64,000 bases of DNA from Dokdonella sp. (GCA_019634795.1 JAHCAR010000017.1:1-64000); one strand, 5' to 3'. Shown: positions 31,954-41,974, counted from the first letter of the stretch. Numbers and translations are program-made. Notes: generated by a model not told the origin, from the letters alone.

Positions 31954-32973
31954 TTACTTGATGCGGTCTGCCCAGTAGGCCTTGATCTGCTCGACCAGGC
32001 TGTCCGGAAGCGGCACGTAGTCGAGCGCGGCGGCCTGCGCCTTGCCGTTCTCGTAGCCCCAGCTGAAGAATTCGCGGGCGGCCTTCGAGCGCTCGGCATC
32101 CTTCGGCTGCGCGTGCATCAGCACGAACACGGTGGCGCTGATCGGCCACGACGCGTCGCCCGGAGCATTGGTGATGACCAGGCTGAAGTCCTTCGCATTC
32201 TTCCAGTCGGCGCTGGCGGCGGCCGCAGCGAACGACTCGGCGCTCGGCTGGATGTACTTGCCGGCAGCATTCTGCATCTGCGTGTAGGACATCTTGTTCT
32301 GCAGCGCGTAGGACAGTTCGACGTAGCCGATCGCGTTCTTGACCTGCTTGACGTAGGCGGCGACGCCTTCGTTGCCCTTGCCGCCGAGACCGGCCGGCCA
32401 CTGCACCGAGGTGCCTTCACCGACCTTTTCCTTCCACTCCGGGCTGACCTTGGACAGGTAGTTGACGAAGTTGAAGGTTGTGCCCGAACCGTCGGAGCGG
32501 TGCACGATCGTGATCTTGCCGTCCGGCAGGCTCATGCCTTCGTTGATCGCGGCGATCGCCGGGTCGTTCCACTTGGTGACCTTGCCGAGGAAGATGTCGG
32601 CGAGCAGCGGACCGGTGAGCTTGAGCTTGCCCGGCTCGATGCCGGCGACATTGACGACCGGCACGACGCCGCCGATCACGATCGGGAACTGGGCGAGGCC
32701 GGCTTCGGCCACGTCAGCCGGCGGAAGCGGCTTGTCGGAAGCGCCGAAATCGACCGTTCCGGCCTTGATCTGGGCGATGCCGCCGCTGGAACCGATCGAC
32801 TGGTAGTTGATCTGGTTCTTGGTCGCGACGTTGTAATCGGCCGACCACTTCGACATCAGCGGGAAGACGAAGGACGAACCGGCGCCGGTCACTTCCGAGG
32901 CTTGCGCCCCGCTGGCGGCGAATACCGTGGCGATTGCGAAAACCGCTGCACTCAGTTTCGTTGGAATGGACAC
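31954..32973 (-). CDS. pstS: Periplasmic phosphate-binding protein PstS
   Basis: Captures phosphate for PstCAB. A Sec signal peptide (residues 1-25, ending AQA-S) precedes the PstS fold with phosphate-contact segments GAGSSFVFPLMSKW, SIGSSGGIAQIKAGTVDFGA and HRSDGSGTTF. Start is GTG at 32973, preceded by AAGGAG eight bases upstream; upstream in-frame codons have no such site. 339 residues. A Pho-box-like site lies about 60 bases upstream. First gene of pstSCAB-phoU. Confidence 0.95.
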   Translation of the reverse strand: MSIPTKLSAAVFAIATVFAASGAQASEVTGAGSSFVFPLMSKWSADYNVATKNQINYQSIGSSGGIAQIKAGTVDFGASDKPLPPADVAEAGLAQFPIVIGGVVPVVNVAGIEPGKLKLTGPLLADIFLGKVTKWNDPAIAAINEGMSLPDGKITIVHRSDGSGTTFNFVNYLSKVSPEWKEKVGEGTSVQWPAGLGGKGNEGVAAYVKQVKNAIGYVELSYALQNKMSYTQMQNAAGKYIQPSAESFAAAAASADWKNAKDFSLVITNAPGDASWPISATVFVLMHAQPKDAERSKAAREFFSWGYENGKAQAAALDYVPLPDSLVEQIKAYWADRIK

Positions 32974-33032
32974 GCTGGCAACTCCTTGGGATGGATTACA
33001 GAGACGGGATGCCGCCTTTGTAGCCCGCCAAG

Positions 33033-33050
33033 GTTGCAGTTGTGTTACAT
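33033..33050 (-). promoter_or_regulatory. Pho-box-like PhoB site upstream of pstS
   Basis: Minus strand ATGTAAC-ACAA-CTGCAAC: two seven-base half-sites at an 11-base period, resembling the PhoB consensus CTGTCAT-N4-CTGTCAT. It is about 60 bases before the pstS GTG. A matching site precedes the OprP-like porin. Confidence 0.6.
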
Positions 33051-33054
33051 GTTC

Positions 33055-33235
33055 GGGAATGGGGAATAGGGAATGGGGAGTGGATAGAAGCGATGCGGGA
33101 TGCCGATTCCTGTATTCCGCGCCAAGATTACAGGCTTCCATCGACGCTCTCGACGTTCTCGCGGAGAATCGGGAGCCGGTCGAATGCTGCTTGCATCCAT
33201 TCCCGATTCCCAATTCCCCATTCCCGATCCCCTAG
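33055..33235. repeat. Inverted GGGAAT-type simple repeats
   Basis: GGGAATGGGGAATAGGGAAT at about 33055-33082 and its complement (CCATTCCCGATTCCC and onward) at about 33197-33231 flank the region between pstS and the FmdB-type gene. Such GGGAATC/GGGAATG runs are common extragenic repeats in this bacterial group. They could form a long imperfect stem. Confidence 0.6.
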
Positions 33236-33513
33236 TCCCCGCTGATGTAATCCGGGCCCTTGCCGACCGTTTTCTCGTAGACGCCCTTGCCGGCCTTGCG
33301 GTACTGGGTGAAGCCGTGCTTGCCGATGTGGCTTTCGCTGCTGCGGTGGGCCTGTCCCGAGATGACCTGGGGGGCGCTGACGACGCGGTGGACCGGTGTC
33401 GCGCAGTCGGGGCAGGCGCTCAGTGCGGGATCGGACAGCCGCTGCAGGAGCTCGATGCCATTGCGGCAGGTCGCGCATCCGGGGCCATCGGCGGCATATT
33501 GATAGATCGGCAT
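33232..33513 (-). CDS. FmdB-type zinc-ribbon protein
   Basis: A 93-residue small protein starting with MPIYQY, as in the FmdB/zinc-ribbon family, with Cys pairs CATC and CPDC that would bind one zinc. The tail (SGQAHRSSESHIGKHGFTQY) is a family-typical basic extension. Exact role unknown. It lies 31 bases downstream of rnt on the same strand. Confidence 0.85.
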   Translation of the reverse strand: MPIYQYAADGPGCATCRNGIELLQRLSDPALSACPDCATPVHRVVSAPQVISGQAHRSSESHIGKHGFTQYRKAGKGVYEKTVGKGPDYISGD

Positions 33514-33544
33514 GTCCGCATCATGGGGCCGCACGGGCGCGCGT

Positions 33545-34219
33545 TCAATGCGGCTCGCTTTCGAGTTCGCCGTGGGCCGGTTCGGCATGCGTCTCGGCCA
33601 GGTCCGTCAGATGCTTCCAGCGGTTGATGATCTTGCAGAACAGCTCGGCCGTGCGCTCGGTATCGTAGACCGCCGAATGCGCCTGGCCGGGATCCCAGCT
33701 GGCGCCCGATGCGGCGACCGCGCGGGCCAGCACGGTCTGCCCGTAGGCCAGGCCGGCCAGGGTCACCGTATCGAAATTGCTGAACGGGTGGAACGGGTTG
33801 CGCTTGTGCCCGGTCCGACGCACCGCGGCATTGAGGAAGCCGAGGTCGAAGGCCGCATTGTGGCCGACCAGGATCGCGCGCTGGCAGTCTTCGGCGCGCA
33901 TGGCGGCGCGGACCGGCGCGAACACGTGGTCGAGTGCGGCGCGCTCCTCCAGCGCGTTGCGAAACGGGTGGTTCGGGTCGATGCCGGTGATCTCGAGGGC
34001 CTTGGGCTCGATATTCGCTCCGGGAAAGGCCTCGACATGCGTCGATACGGCCGGACGCGGGTACAGGAAGCCGTTCGCGTCCATGCCGATGACAACCACG
34101 GCGATCTCGAGCAGGGCGTCGCGCTCGCAATCGAAACCGCCCGTTTCAACATCGACGACGACGGGCAGGAACCCGCGGAATCGCTCGGCGATGCGGATGA
34201 CATGGGTGGATGAAGGCAT
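33545..34219 (-). CDS. rnt: Ribonuclease T
   Basis: 3'-5' exoribonuclease of the DEDDh family that trims tRNA and 5S/23S rRNA 3' ends; acts as a dimer in the cytoplasm. Exo I is [11 protein letters not shown] (D and E), Exo II contains [12 protein letters not shown], and Exo [18 protein letters not shown] gives the catalytic His and last Asp. 224 residues from ATG 34219. The longer upstream extension is not conserved. Confidence 0.95.
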   Translation of the reverse strand: MPSSTHVIRIAERFRGFLPVVVDVETGGFDCERDALLEIAVVVIGMDANGFLYPRPAVSTHVEAFPGANIEPKALEITGIDPNHPFRNALEERAALDHVFAPVRAAMRAEDCQRAILVGHNAAFDLGFLNAAVRRTGHKRNPFHPFSNFDTVTLAGLAYGQTVLARAVAASGASWDPGQAHSAVYDTERTAELFCKIINRWKHLTDLAETHAEPAHGELESEPH

Positions 34220-34590
34220 TCGCCAAGGATAGCCGATTAGCCAACCCGGCGCGTTGTCGATGCAGCTACCAGAAATCGAGGGTCGATTCTGCAGGATCGC
34301 GCCAAAGGCCGGGCTGGCACTCGGGTTTGACGCGGTGGGAGCACGCCCGGGCCGGGCGCGCCGGTCCGCACAGGGCATGGCGCTGTCTGCTCGATTTATC
34401 CGGGCCATCGTGCCCGGCATTGCCGATATTTCGGTTTTCTGAAATGCAATAGCCGTGACATGCGGCTGTCATATTTCAGTTGCCGGACTGAAATGTAGCG
34501 GTAACAAACCAACAATACGCTTGCGCCCCGTTGGATACGTATACGCAGGCGTGTCCCGGTCAGTTCCTTCCTCCAAAAGAGATTTCACTC
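34220..34590. other. Intergenic region between rnt and the OprP-like porin
   Basis: About 370 bases between divergent genes. It contains a Pho-box-like site (next entry) and the leader of the porin gene. No protein-coding gene was seen; short frames in 34254-34450 have no start signals. Confidence 0.65.
34455..34472 (+). promoter_or_regulatory. Pho-box-like PhoB site upstream of the OprP-like porin
   Basis: GTGACAT-GCGG-CTGTCAT: two half-sites 11 bases apart, the second matching the PhoB consensus exactly. It is 119 bases before the porin ATG. Together with the site before pstS it supports joint phosphate-starvation control. Confidence 0.7.
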
Positions 34591-35754
34591 ATGAAACGTA
34601 TTGCTCCCCGATTGCTCGCCACCGCAATCATCGCGACGCTTGCCGGCCAGGCGCATGCCGACGTGGCCCTCGATGTGATCGGCGACTACGAAGTCAGCTT
34701 CGAAGGCCTGGTCCAGGCCGATGGCAACTGGTACAACAATGACGTCGTCGACCTCAATGGAACGAGCGGAAACGACGGCAAGGACTCCGAATTCGAGATG
34801 CGCCGCTCCGAGCTCGTGCTCAAGGGCAAGGGCACGATGTTCGACTGGGTGATCGGCTACGACGCCAGGGCGAACAAGTGGCTCGACGTGAACCTGAAGT
34901 GGAAACTCGGCTCCAACTACGTGCAGGTCGGCCAGTTCAAGCAGGTCAACAGCCTCGAGGAACTGAGCAGCACCAAGAACAACGATTTCATCTCCAAGGC
35001 CATGGTGACCAACACCTTCGGCATCAGCCGGCGCCTTGGCGTCACCTATGGTGATGGCGGCAAGAACTGGGGTTACACGGCCAACGTGTTCGGCCGCGAG
35101 CTGACCCGCAACCTCGGCCAGGGCCCCGGATTCGGCGGCCGCTTCTACTACGCACCGATCGTCGGCAACGGCAGCCTGCTGCATTTCGGCATCTCGGCGG
35201 TCGACTACGACACCAACAACGACACCCAGCGCTGGCGCATCCGTCCGGATGCCGATCTGGCCAGCGCACGTCTGATCGACACCGGCAACATCCTCAACAC
35301 CGATCGCAATCGCACCTTCGGCCTCGAAGCAGCCTGGGTCGGCGGCCCGTTCAAGGTGCAGAGCGAATACATGCGCACGACCACGACGCGCACGAACAAC
35401 ACCTCGGCTTCGGACTGGTCCGGCGACAGCTGGTACATCTCCGGCGTCTGGAACCTGACCGGCGAGACCTGGGGCTACAAGGGCGGCACGCCGACCACGC
35501 CGTTGCCGAACGATCCGGCCGCCGGCATGTGGCAGCTCGGCATCCGCTACGACGATGCCAACCTCAATGACGGCACGATCAAGGGCGGCGACGAGCACAA
35601 CATCACGGTCGGCGTGAACTACTACTGGCACTCGAACTTCAAGATCATGGCCAACTACGTGGCGGTCAGCAGCTCGAAGTTCAGTTCCGCGGCCGGCGCC
35701 AACGTCAGCGACGATCCTAACATCTTCGAAACGCGTCTCCAGTTCTTCTGGTAA
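34591..35754 (+). CDS. Phosphate-selective porin, OprP/OprO family
   Basis: Outer-membrane channel probably for phosphate or polyphosphate. Residues 1-23 are a signal peptide (GQAHA-D). The barrel begins with DYEVSFEGLVQADGNWYNND and contains the family segments FEMRRSELVLKGKGTMFDWV, LGSNYVQVGQFKQVNSLEEL and WYISGVWNLTGETWGYKGGT. It ends with the outer-membrane C-terminal Phe-Trp (TRLQFFW). 387 residues, slightly shorter than Pseudomonas OprP. Start at 34591 gives MKRIAPRLLA. The Pho box upstream supports phosphate as substrate. Confidence 0.9.
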   Translation: MKRIAPRLLATAIIATLAGQAHADVALDVIGDYEVSFEGLVQADGNWYNNDVVDLNGTSGNDGKDSEFEMRRSELVLKGKGTMFDWVIGYDARANKWLDVNLKWKLGSNYVQVGQFKQVNSLEELSSTKNNDFISKAMVTNTFGISRRLGVTYGDGGKNWGYTANVFGRELTRNLGQGPGFGGRFYYAPIVGNGSLLHFGISAVDYDTNNDTQRWRIRPDADLASARLIDTGNILNTDRNRTFGLEAAWVGGPFKVQSEYMRTTTTRTNNTSASDWSGDSWYISGVWNLTGETWGYKGGTPTTPLPNDPAAGMWQLGIRYDDANLNDGTIKGGDEHNITVGVNYYWHSNFKIMANYVAVSSSKFSSAAGANVSDDPNIFETRLQFFW

Positions 35755-36239
35755 GGCTTCATTCCCGGCAACGGGAAAACGACTCTCCCGCGACATCCTG
35801 GCTTTGAGCCAGTCGTGATTGGGGCGGTGTGCTTGGCACACCGTCCCTATTTTTTTGAGGCTGCCCGCAAGCGCAGCGAACGATTCCGCATTCGTCATGG
35901 ATGCCGGCAGATTGGGTATTGCGACGTTGGGGTTCGCAGGCTCACCGCAACCTACGGGTCTACGGCGCTTTGTGTCGCTCGGATTTCGTAGGTTGGCGCT
36001 GAGCGCAAGCGAAGCCCAACGGTTCCGGATCCGGCACGGATGCCGGCAGATCGGGCATCGCGGCGTTGGGGTTCGCAGGCTCACCCCAACCTGCGGGGCT
36101 TCGCAGTCGTGCGGGTTTCGCGGTCGCGCGGATCCTGTAGGTTGGCGCTGAGCACAAGCGAAGCCCAACGGTTCGGGATCCGGCAAGGATTCCGGCAGAT
36201 CGGGAATTGCGGCGTTGGGGTTCGCAGGCTCGCGCCGAC
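35755..36239. other. Intergenic region: terminator plus tandem repeats
   Basis: About 485 bases between convergent genes. It holds the porin terminator and three tandem repeat units (separate entries). Short frames in it follow the repeats and are not genes. Confidence 0.7.
35821..35856 (+). terminator. Rho-independent terminator of the OprP-like porin
   Basis: Stem CGGTGTGC-TTG-GCACACCG extended by GGGG/TCCC, followed by TATTTTTTT, 66 bases after the stop codon. Confidence 0.9.
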
Positions 36240-36247
36240 CTAGGGGG
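35858..36247. repeat. Three tandem repeats of a GTAGGTTG...CCAACCTAC type element
   Basis: Three units of about 100-110 bases at roughly 35858-35960, 35988-36098 and 36137-36247. Each contains CAAGCGAAGCCCAACGGTTC or a variant at the left, GGATGCCGGCAGATCGGG in the middle, and GCGTTGGGGTTCGCAGGCTC near the right. Ends read GTAGGTTGGCGCTGAGC and CAACCT(A/G)CGGG. They are a common extragenic repeat type in gammaproteobacteria. The third overlaps the nth stop codon by a few bases. Confidence 0.75.
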
Positions 36248-36878
36248 CCTGGACCTTGTGCCGCCACGCGCAGAGATCGCGGATCAGGCACTGTGGGCAC
36301 TCCGGCTTGCGTGCCTTGCAGACGTAGCGGCCGTGCAGGATCAGCCAGTGATGCGCGTCCTGACGGAACTCCGGCGGCACCACTTTCATCAGTTTGTCTT
36401 CGACCTTGCGCACGTCGGCGCCCGGCGCGAGGCCGGTGCGATTGGCGACGCGGAAGATGTGCGTGTCGACGGCGATCGTCGGTTCGCCGAAGGCCGTGTT
36501 GAGGACGACGTTGGCGGTCTTGCGGCCGACCCCGGGCAAGGCCTCGAGCGCTGAGCGGTCGCGCGGCACCTCGCCGCCATGCTGCTCGACCAGGATGCGG
36601 CAGGTGGCGATCACGTTCTTCGCCTTCGCGTTGAACAGGCCGATGGTGGCGATGTGCTTCTTCAGTGCCTCCTCGCCGAGTTCGAGCATGGCCTGCGGTG
36701 TATTGGCGACCGGAAACAGGCGTCGCGTGGCCTTGTTGACGCCGACGTCGGTCGCCTGCGCCGACAGGATCACCGCGACCAGCAATTCGAACGGTGAGGA
36801 ATAGTCGAGTTCGGTGCTCGGTTTCGGGTTGAACTCGCGCAGGCGCGAAAACATCTCGATGACGTGTTCGCGCTTCAT
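36240..36878 (-). CDS. nth: Endonuclease III
   Basis: DNA glycosylase/AP lyase that removes oxidised pyrimidines in base excision repair. The helix-hairpin-helix [13 protein letters not shown] contains the catalytic Lys, VDTHIFRV the catalytic Asp, and the C-terminal cluster [17 protein letters not shown] (C-x6-C-x2-C-x5-C) binds a [4Fe-4S]. 212 residues from ATG 36878. It overlaps the RnfB-like gene by four bases (ATGA). Confidence 0.96.
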   Translation of the reverse strand: MKREHVIEMFSRLREFNPKPSTELDYSSPFELLVAVILSAQATDVGVNKATRRLFPVANTPQAMLELGEEALKKHIATIGLFNAKAKNVIATCRILVEQHGGEVPRDRSALEALPGVGRKTANVVLNTAFGEPTIAVDTHIFRVANRTGLAPGADVRKVEDKLMKVVPPEFRQDAHHWLILHGRYVCKARKPECPQCLIRDLCAWRHKVQAP

Positions 36879-37519
36879 GAGCGGGACGAACCGTCGTTGC
36901 CTGCCTTGCGCCTGGCCTTGCCGCGGGCGATGGCTTCGAGCACCGCGGTCCTGCTTATCGGCGGCGTGCTCGCGTTGGCTGCAGTCTGCGCGAAAGCCCG
37001 CTTCGCATCCCGTATGGAGCGATCCCGGTCGAGCCGCCGATTGCGCGCGTCGAAGCGGCGGCGTGCGTGATCGGCGCGCTCGAGGATTTCGACCCTCGGC
37101 AAGGGTTCGACGGCGGTCCTTGCCATCGCGATGCAGTCGACCGGACACGGTGGAATGCACAGTTCGCAGCCCGTGCATTCGGCCGCGAGTATGGAATGCA
37201 TGCGCTTGGCCGCGCCGACGATCGCGTCGACCGGGCAGGCCTGGATGCACTTGGTGCAACCGATGCAGAGTGCTTCGTCGATCACCGCGATGGCCGGCGG
37301 CGCCTCGACGCCGAAGTCGGGGTCGAGCGTCTTCGAGGCGCGGCCGAGCAGGGCTGCCAGCGCATCGATGCCGGACTGGCCGCCCGGCGGGCACCGGTCG
37401 ATATCGACTTCGCCGCGGGCGATCGCCTGCGCATACGGCAGGCAAGCCGGATAGCCGCAGCGCGTGCATTGCGTCTGCGGCAGCAAGGCGTCGATGCGCG
37501 TGGCAAGCGCAGCGTTCAT
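36875..37519 (-). CDS. RnfB/RsxB-like ferredoxin
   Basis: Electron-transfer protein with an N-terminal cluster motif ([16 protein letters not shown] ... CPPGG) of the RnfB type and two classic [4Fe-4S] motifs ([12 protein letters not shown] and [12 protein letters not shown]). 214 residues, with a basic C-terminal tail. It lacks the N-terminal membrane helix of true RnfB, and no other Rnf subunit is nearby. It probably acts as a stand-alone ferredoxin, perhaps for the Fe-S enzyme encoded by the overlapping nth; that link is inference. Confidence 0.85.
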   Translation of the reverse strand: MNAALATRIDALLPQTQCTRCGYPACLPYAQAIARGEVDIDRCPPGGQSGIDALAALLGRASKTLDPDFGVEAPPAIAVIDEALCIGCTKCIQACPVDAIVGAAKRMHSILAAECTGCELCIPPCPVDCIAMARTAVEPLPRVEILERADHARRRFDARNRRLDRDRSIRDAKRAFAQTAANASTPPISRTAVLEAIARGKARRKAGNDGSSRS

Positions 37520-38004
37520 TGGCCTGCCTCGACCAGGGCCGACTCCGCATCGCGTTGCTGGCTGCCGAACGGGGCCGAGCGCGGTTCGCGCCAGGTGTGT
37601 CGACACTGCCGGCAGCAATAGCGGCCAACCACCAGGCGACGAATCAGCATCGGCACCAGGGCAATCAGGCATCCGAACACGATGTATACGATGAAAAGCG
37701 CCCGACGCGGTCGTGGATCCTGCCCGGTCTCGTGTGCGCCGCAATACGGGCATTCGGGGTAGTCGTCGCGCGAGTCGCGGACCCGCAGGATATCGCTGCG
37801 GTACGCCGACACGAGACGTTTCGCTTCCGGGAACTGGTGTTCGGGCGTCATGATGCGAAAGCCACCATAGCCGAGCAGTTCGAACCAGTTCTGGCGAACG
37901 AAGTTCTCGTCGAAGACGACGGCTTCAAGGTCATGTGCCCGCAGCAGCATGGCGATGACGTGCGCCTCCACGTATTCGGCGGACCACTCGACGCAGCGCA
38001 TCAC
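37516..38004 (-). CDS. DUF2007 domain membrane protein
   Basis: 162 residues. The N-terminal 70 residues match the DUF2007 (putative signal-transducing) pattern ([40 protein letters not shown]). A Cys pair (CPYCGAHE), a membrane helix ([19 protein letters not shown]) and a second Cys pair (CCRQCRHTW) follow, so the two pairs may form a split zinc ribbon around the membrane segment. Overlaps the start of the RnfB-like gene by four bases. Function unknown. Confidence 0.82.
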   Translation of the reverse strand: MMRCVEWSAEYVEAHVIAMLLRAHDLEAVVFDENFVRQNWFELLGYGGFRIMTPEHQFPEAKRLVSAYRSDILRVRDSRDDYPECPYCGAHETGQDPRPRRALFIVYIVFGCLIALVPMLIRRLVVGRYCCRQCRHTWREPRSAPFGSQQRDAESALVEAGQ

Positions 38005-38019
38005 GCCCGGGCCCTCGGA

Positions 38020-40176
38020 TCAGCGCACCGTCGCGCCCGCGGCGGCACCGGCGTCGACGTCGAGCAGCTTGAGATCCTCACCACCGCTGCCGGCCGAGAG
38101 GATCATGCCTTCGGACAGCCCGAAGCGCATCTTGCGCGGGGCCAGGTTGGCGATGAAGACGACGTTGCGGCCGACGAGTTTCTCCGGTTCGGAATAGGCG
38201 GCGCGGATGCCCGAGAAAATCTGGCGTTCGCCGAGTTCGCCGGCGTCGAGCCTGAAGCGCAGCAGCTTGTCCGAGCCTTCGACGAAGGCGCATTCGAGGA
38301 CCTTGCCGATGCGCAGGTCGAGTTTGGCGAAATCGTCGATCGAAACGAATGCCGGTGTAGTCGCTTCGGCAGGAGCTGCAGCCGCGGCTTCGAGGGTCTT
38401 CATCTTGCGCGTTTCGATGTCCGCCTGTGGCGGCTTGGCCGGTGCGGACAGGGACTCTTTCGATGCGTCGATCATGGCGGCAACCTGTTTCGGGTCGATG
38501 CGCGTGGCGAGGGGCTGGTAGGGCAGTACGGCATGCGCGCCGAGGTGGTTTCCGATATCGGCGAATCCGTCGAAGCGGCCGCCGGGCAGGGCCAGGAATG
38601 TCTCGGCGCGCGCAATGGTGGCCGGCAGAACAGGTTTCAGCGCGCAGGCGATCGCACGGAACAGGTTCATGCCGGTCGAAAGGACCACATGCAGTTCGTC
38701 GCGGCGCGCAGGATCCTTGGCCACCGCCCAGGGCGCCGCTTCGGCGATGTATTCGTTGGCGCGATCGGCGACCTGCATGATCGCGCTGATGCTGCGGTTG
38801 AAATCATCGCGCGCGTAGTGCGCCACGGCATCCTGCAGCAGGCCGGTCGCCTGGGTCAGCAGTTGCGCGCCCTTGCGCGCGAATTCCGGCATGTTCGCCG
38901 CGTCCGTCGCGTTCCAGAACGGCGCGGCGAGGCGGTTGTCGAAATTCGTTTCGAGCAGCTTCGCGCAGCGGCTGGCGATGTTGACGAACTTGCCGACGAT
39001 GTCGGCGTTGACGCGCTGGGCGAAATCCTCGAGGTTGAGGTCGAGGTCGACGACGCCGCCCGAGGACTTGGCCGCGAAGTAATAGCGCAGGTATTCCGGA
39101 TTGAGGCCGGCATCGAGGTAGGTGCGGGCCATGATGAAGGTGCCGCGCGACTTCGACATCTTTTCGCCGTTGACGGTCAGATAACCGTTGACGTGCAGCG
39201 CGGTCGGCACGCGCAAGCCGGCGCCGTGCAGCATGGCCGGCCAGAACAGGCCGTGGAAATTGACGATGTCCTTGCCGATGAAGTGGTGCAGCTCGGCGCT
39301 GCTGTCGGCATCGAGGAATTCCTCGAAGGACAGGCCGGTGCGATTGCACAGTGCCTTGAAGCTGGCCAGGTAGCCGACCGGTGCGTCGAGCCAGACATAG
39401 AAGAACTTGCCCGGCGCGTCGGGAATCGGAAAGCCGAAGTACGGTGCGTCGCGCGAGATGTCCCAGTCGCGCAGGCCGCCTTCGGCGTTGAGCCATTCGC
39501 CGAGCTTGGCGATGACGCCCGGATGGGCGACGGCCTGGCCGTGGGTCAGTTTGCCGGCCAGCCAGTCACGCAACAGCGAGGTGAAATGGCCCACGCCGAA
39601 AAAGAAGTGCTCGGAGTCGCGCAGCACCGGTTCGGCCCCCGACATGACCGAGCGCGGTTCGCGCAGGTCGGTCGGTGCATAGGTCGCGCCGCAGTTCTCG
39701 CAGTTGTCGCCGTACTGGTCGGGCGTGCCGCAGTTCGGGCAGATGCCGCGGATGTAGCGGTCCGGCAGGAACATCTGCTTGACCGGATCGTACAGTTGCT
39801 GGATCGAACGGCGCGTGATGTGGCCCGCATCGCGCAGCCGCGTGTAGATCATCTCGGCCAGTTCGCGGTTTTCCGCCGAGTGGGTGGAGTGGTACTGGTC
39901 GTAGTCGACCGAGAAATCCGCGAAGTCGCGCTCGTGCGAGGCCTGGATCGGCTTGATGAACTCCTCGGGGCTCAGCCCGGCTTTCTCCGCGGCCAGCATG
40001 ATCGGCGTGCCATGGGCGTCGTCGGCGCAGACGAAATGCACGGTATGCCCGCACATGCGCTTGGCGCGCACCCAGATGTCGGCCTGGATGTAGCCGACCA
40101 GATGGCCGATGTGCAGGGGCCCGTTGGCATAGGGCAAGGCATTGGAGACAAGGATCTTCCTTGCAGGCGAGCTCAT
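38020..40176 (-). CDS. metG: Methionyl-tRNA synthetase
   Basis: Class I synthetase, 718 residues. HIGH motif at 22-25 ([12 protein letters not shown]), zinc knuckle [17 protein letters not shown], and KMSKS near residue 339. The C-terminal tRNA-binding (EMAP/Trbp111-like) dimerisation domain begins at [19 protein letters not shown]. Starts with ATG 40176. It is the first gene of the minus-strand run metG-DUF2007-rnfB-like-nth. Confidence 0.97.
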   Translation of the reverse strand: MSSPARKILVSNALPYANGPLHIGHLVGYIQADIWVRAKRMCGHTVHFVCADDAHGTPIMLAAEKAGLSPEEFIKPIQASHERDFADFSVDYDQYHSTHSAENRELAEMIYTRLRDAGHITRRSIQQLYDPVKQMFLPDRYIRGICPNCGTPDQYGDNCENCGATYAPTDLREPRSVMSGAEPVLRDSEHFFFGVGHFTSLLRDWLAGKLTHGQAVAHPGVIAKLGEWLNAEGGLRDWDISRDAPYFGFPIPDAPGKFFYVWLDAPVGYLASFKALCNRTGLSFEEFLDADSSAELHHFIGKDIVNFHGLFWPAMLHGAGLRVPTALHVNGYLTVNGEKMSKSRGTFIMARTYLDAGLNPEYLRYYFAAKSSGGVVDLDLNLEDFAQRVNADIVGKFVNIASRCAKLLETNFDNRLAAPFWNATDAANMPEFARKGAQLLTQATGLLQDAVAHYARDDFNRSISAIMQVADRANEYIAEAAPWAVAKDPARRDELHVVLSTGMNLFRAIACALKPVLPATIARAETFLALPGGRFDGFADIGNHLGAHAVLPYQPLATRIDPKQVAAMIDASKESLSAPAKPPQADIETRKMKTLEAAAAAPAEATTPAFVSIDDFAKLDLRIGKVLECAFVEGSDKLLRFRLDAGELGERQIFSGIRAAYSEPEKLVGRNVVFIANLAPRKMRFGLSEGMILSAGSGGEDLKLLDVDAGAAAGATVR

Positions 40177-40277
40177 TCCGTACAGGTTCCGCGCGTTCAG
40201 GGGCGCGGAATTATTGCACGCAGGACGCCGGCCATGGGCTGTCGGCGACGATCATTGCGGCAAGGCCCTGGCCGGCA

Positions 40278-40730
40278 TCAGAGGGTGCAGCCCAGCGCCT
40301 CGAGCTTCTTCGCCGCGAGCGCCCGCGATTTCTTGCATTGCTTGGCGACCCGGACCGGATCCACGCCGCGCGCGATGTTGCCGAGGATCGCGCGCACCGA
40401 GGCCTTGAGTTCGCTCGCCTTGGCCCGCCGTTCGTCGCTGCCGAGTCGGGAATTCAGGCACTGGCGATAGCTTTCGACGTAGTCGTCGCAGTCGGGGAAT
40501 CCGGTCTTTTCGAATTCCGGGATCGGATTGTCCAGCGGCGGTGGTGCGGTCTCCAGCGTCGCGACCGCCGTGGCCGCCGGTTTCGCCTCCGGTGCCGGTG
40601 CCGGTGCGGCTGGCGCTGCCGTCGGTGCGGCCGGTGTTTCGGGTATGCCGGAGGGCTGGTTCTTGCTGCAGGCGCCGACGGCGACAATCAGCGGAATCAT
40701 GAAGATCAGGCGGCTCGGATTCATGCGCAT
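40278..40730 (-). CDS. Hypothetical lipoprotein, about 150 residues
   Basis: Not recognised. Lipoprotein signal with lipobox VGAC (Cys near residue 21), then a long Ala/Pro-rich linker (residues 25-65) that could span the periplasm. A small helical C-terminal domain has four Cys (FPDCDDYVESYRQC, KQCKKSRALA, LGCTL) that could form two disulfides in a CX-type helical hairpin. Start MRMN or the second Met cannot be told apart. Confidence 0.75.
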   Translation of the reverse strand: MRMNPSRLIFMIPLIVAVGACSKNQPSGIPETPAAPTAAPAAPAPAPEAKPAATAVATLETAPPPLDNPIPEFEKTGFPDCDDYVESYRQCLNSRLGSDERRAKASELKASVRAILGNIARGVDPVRVAKQCKKSRALAAKKLEALGCTL

Positions 40731-40880
40731 GCTCGTGAACGAAAGGCGTCGGTTATCTTGGACTGCGGCGCAGCGCGACAGTTCAGTGCGGTCGCAGCGA
40801 GCGGCGCGCAGGCCGACTGCGCAGGGTAACCGCTTCGACGAAGCAGTACACTAGTGGGTCCCCGAATCCTGATCGAATCC

Positions 40881-41972
40881 ATGAGCGAAACCATTGAAGC
40901 ACGCGTCCGCGAAATCCTCGCCGGCATCATCGATCCGCACAGCGGCCAGGACCTCGTTGCCGCCGGCGCCCTGCGTGGAGTCGGGGTCTCCGGCGACAAG
41001 GTCTCCGTCGACATCCAGCTCGGCTACCCGGCACTGTCCTGGCAGGCGACCCTGTCGGCGCAGGTCAGGCAGGCCCTCGAAAGCGATCCGGCGATCGGCT
41101 CGGCGGCTGTCGGCGTGTCCTGCCGGGTCGGCGCCCATCGCGTCCAGGAGGGCCTGAGCCCGCTGCCGAACATCCGCAACATCATCGCCGTCGCCTCGGG
41201 CAAGGGCGGGGTCGGCAAATCCACCGTTGCCGCCAACCTGGCCCTCGCCCTGCGTGCCGAAGGCGCCAGCGTCGGCGTGCTCGATGCCGACATCTACGGT
41301 CCGAGCCAGCCGCGCATGTTCGGCCTGTCCGGCAAGCCCGATACCAAGGACGGCAGTCGCATCGAACCGAAGATCAATCACGGCATCCAGGTCATGTCGA
41401 TCGGCTTCCTGATCGAGGAGGACACGCCGATGATCTGGCGTGGACCGATGGTCACCCAGGCCCTGCAGCAGCTGCTCAGCGACACCAACTGGGTCGATCT
41501 GGACTATCTCGTCATCGACCTGCCGCCGGGCACCGGCGACATCCAGCTGACCCTGTGCCAGCGCGTGCCGGTCTCGGGTGCCGTGATCGTCACGACGCCG
41601 CAGGACATCGCCCTGCTCGATGCGCGCAAGGCACTGAAAATGTTCGAGAAGGTCAATGTGCCCGTGCTCGGCATCATCGAGAACATGTCGACCCACGTCT
41701 GCTCGAATTGCGGGCACGAGGAGCATGTGTTCGGCGAGGGCGGTGGCGAGCGCATGGCTGCACAGTACGGTGTGCCGATGCTCGGTTCGTTGCCCTTGGA
41801 CATCCGCATCCGCGAGCAGGCCGATGGCGGCACGCCGACGGTCGCCGCCCTGCCGGGTTCGGAACTGGCCGCGCGCTACCAGAACATCGCGCGCAACGCC
41901 GCGGCGCGGCTGTCCCTGCAGGCCCGCAACAAGTCGATCCAGTTTCCGAAGATCGTCATCCAGAACACCTGA
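40881..41972 (+). CDS. apbC: Iron-sulfur cluster carrier protein ApbC (Mrp/NBP35 family)
   Basis: P-loop ATPase that carries [4Fe-4S] clusters to target apoproteins. An N-terminal DUF59/MIP18-like domain (residues 1-95) is followed by the deviant Walker A GKGGVGKST at 107-115. The switch DADIYGPSQPRMFG, the segment DYLVIDLPPGTGDIQLT, and the cluster-binding C274-x2-C277 (VCSNCGH) follow. Start at 40881 (MSETIEARVR) gives 363 residues. Confidence 0.95.
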   Translation: MSETIEARVREILAGIIDPHSGQDLVAAGALRGVGVSGDKVSVDIQLGYPALSWQATLSAQVRQALESDPAIGSAAVGVSCRVGAHRVQEGLSPLPNIRNIIAVASGKGGVGKSTVAANLALALRAEGASVGVLDADIYGPSQPRMFGLSGKPDTKDGSRIEPKINHGIQVMSIGFLIEEDTPMIWRGPMVTQALQQLLSDTNWVDLDYLVIDLPPGTGDIQLTLCQRVPVSGAVIVTTPQDIALLDARKALKMFEKVNVPVLGIIENMSTHVCSNCGHEEHVFGEGGGERMAAQYGVPMLGSLPLDIRIREQADGGTPTVAALPGSELAARYQNIARNAAARLSLQARNKSIQFPKIVIQNT

Positions 41973-41974
41973 GC

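Noticed and set aside
33055-33235. CRISPR-like repeats in the GGGAAT tracts
   Set aside because: The copies are simple, irregular and inverted, with no regular spacers and no cas genes nearby.
36814-40470. Open frame of 1218 residues antisense to metG, the DUF2007 gene and the RnfB-like gene
   Set aside because: It is a GC-rich antisense shadow; the opposite strand carries well-conserved genes with all family motifs, and the antisense product has no recognisable domain or start signal.
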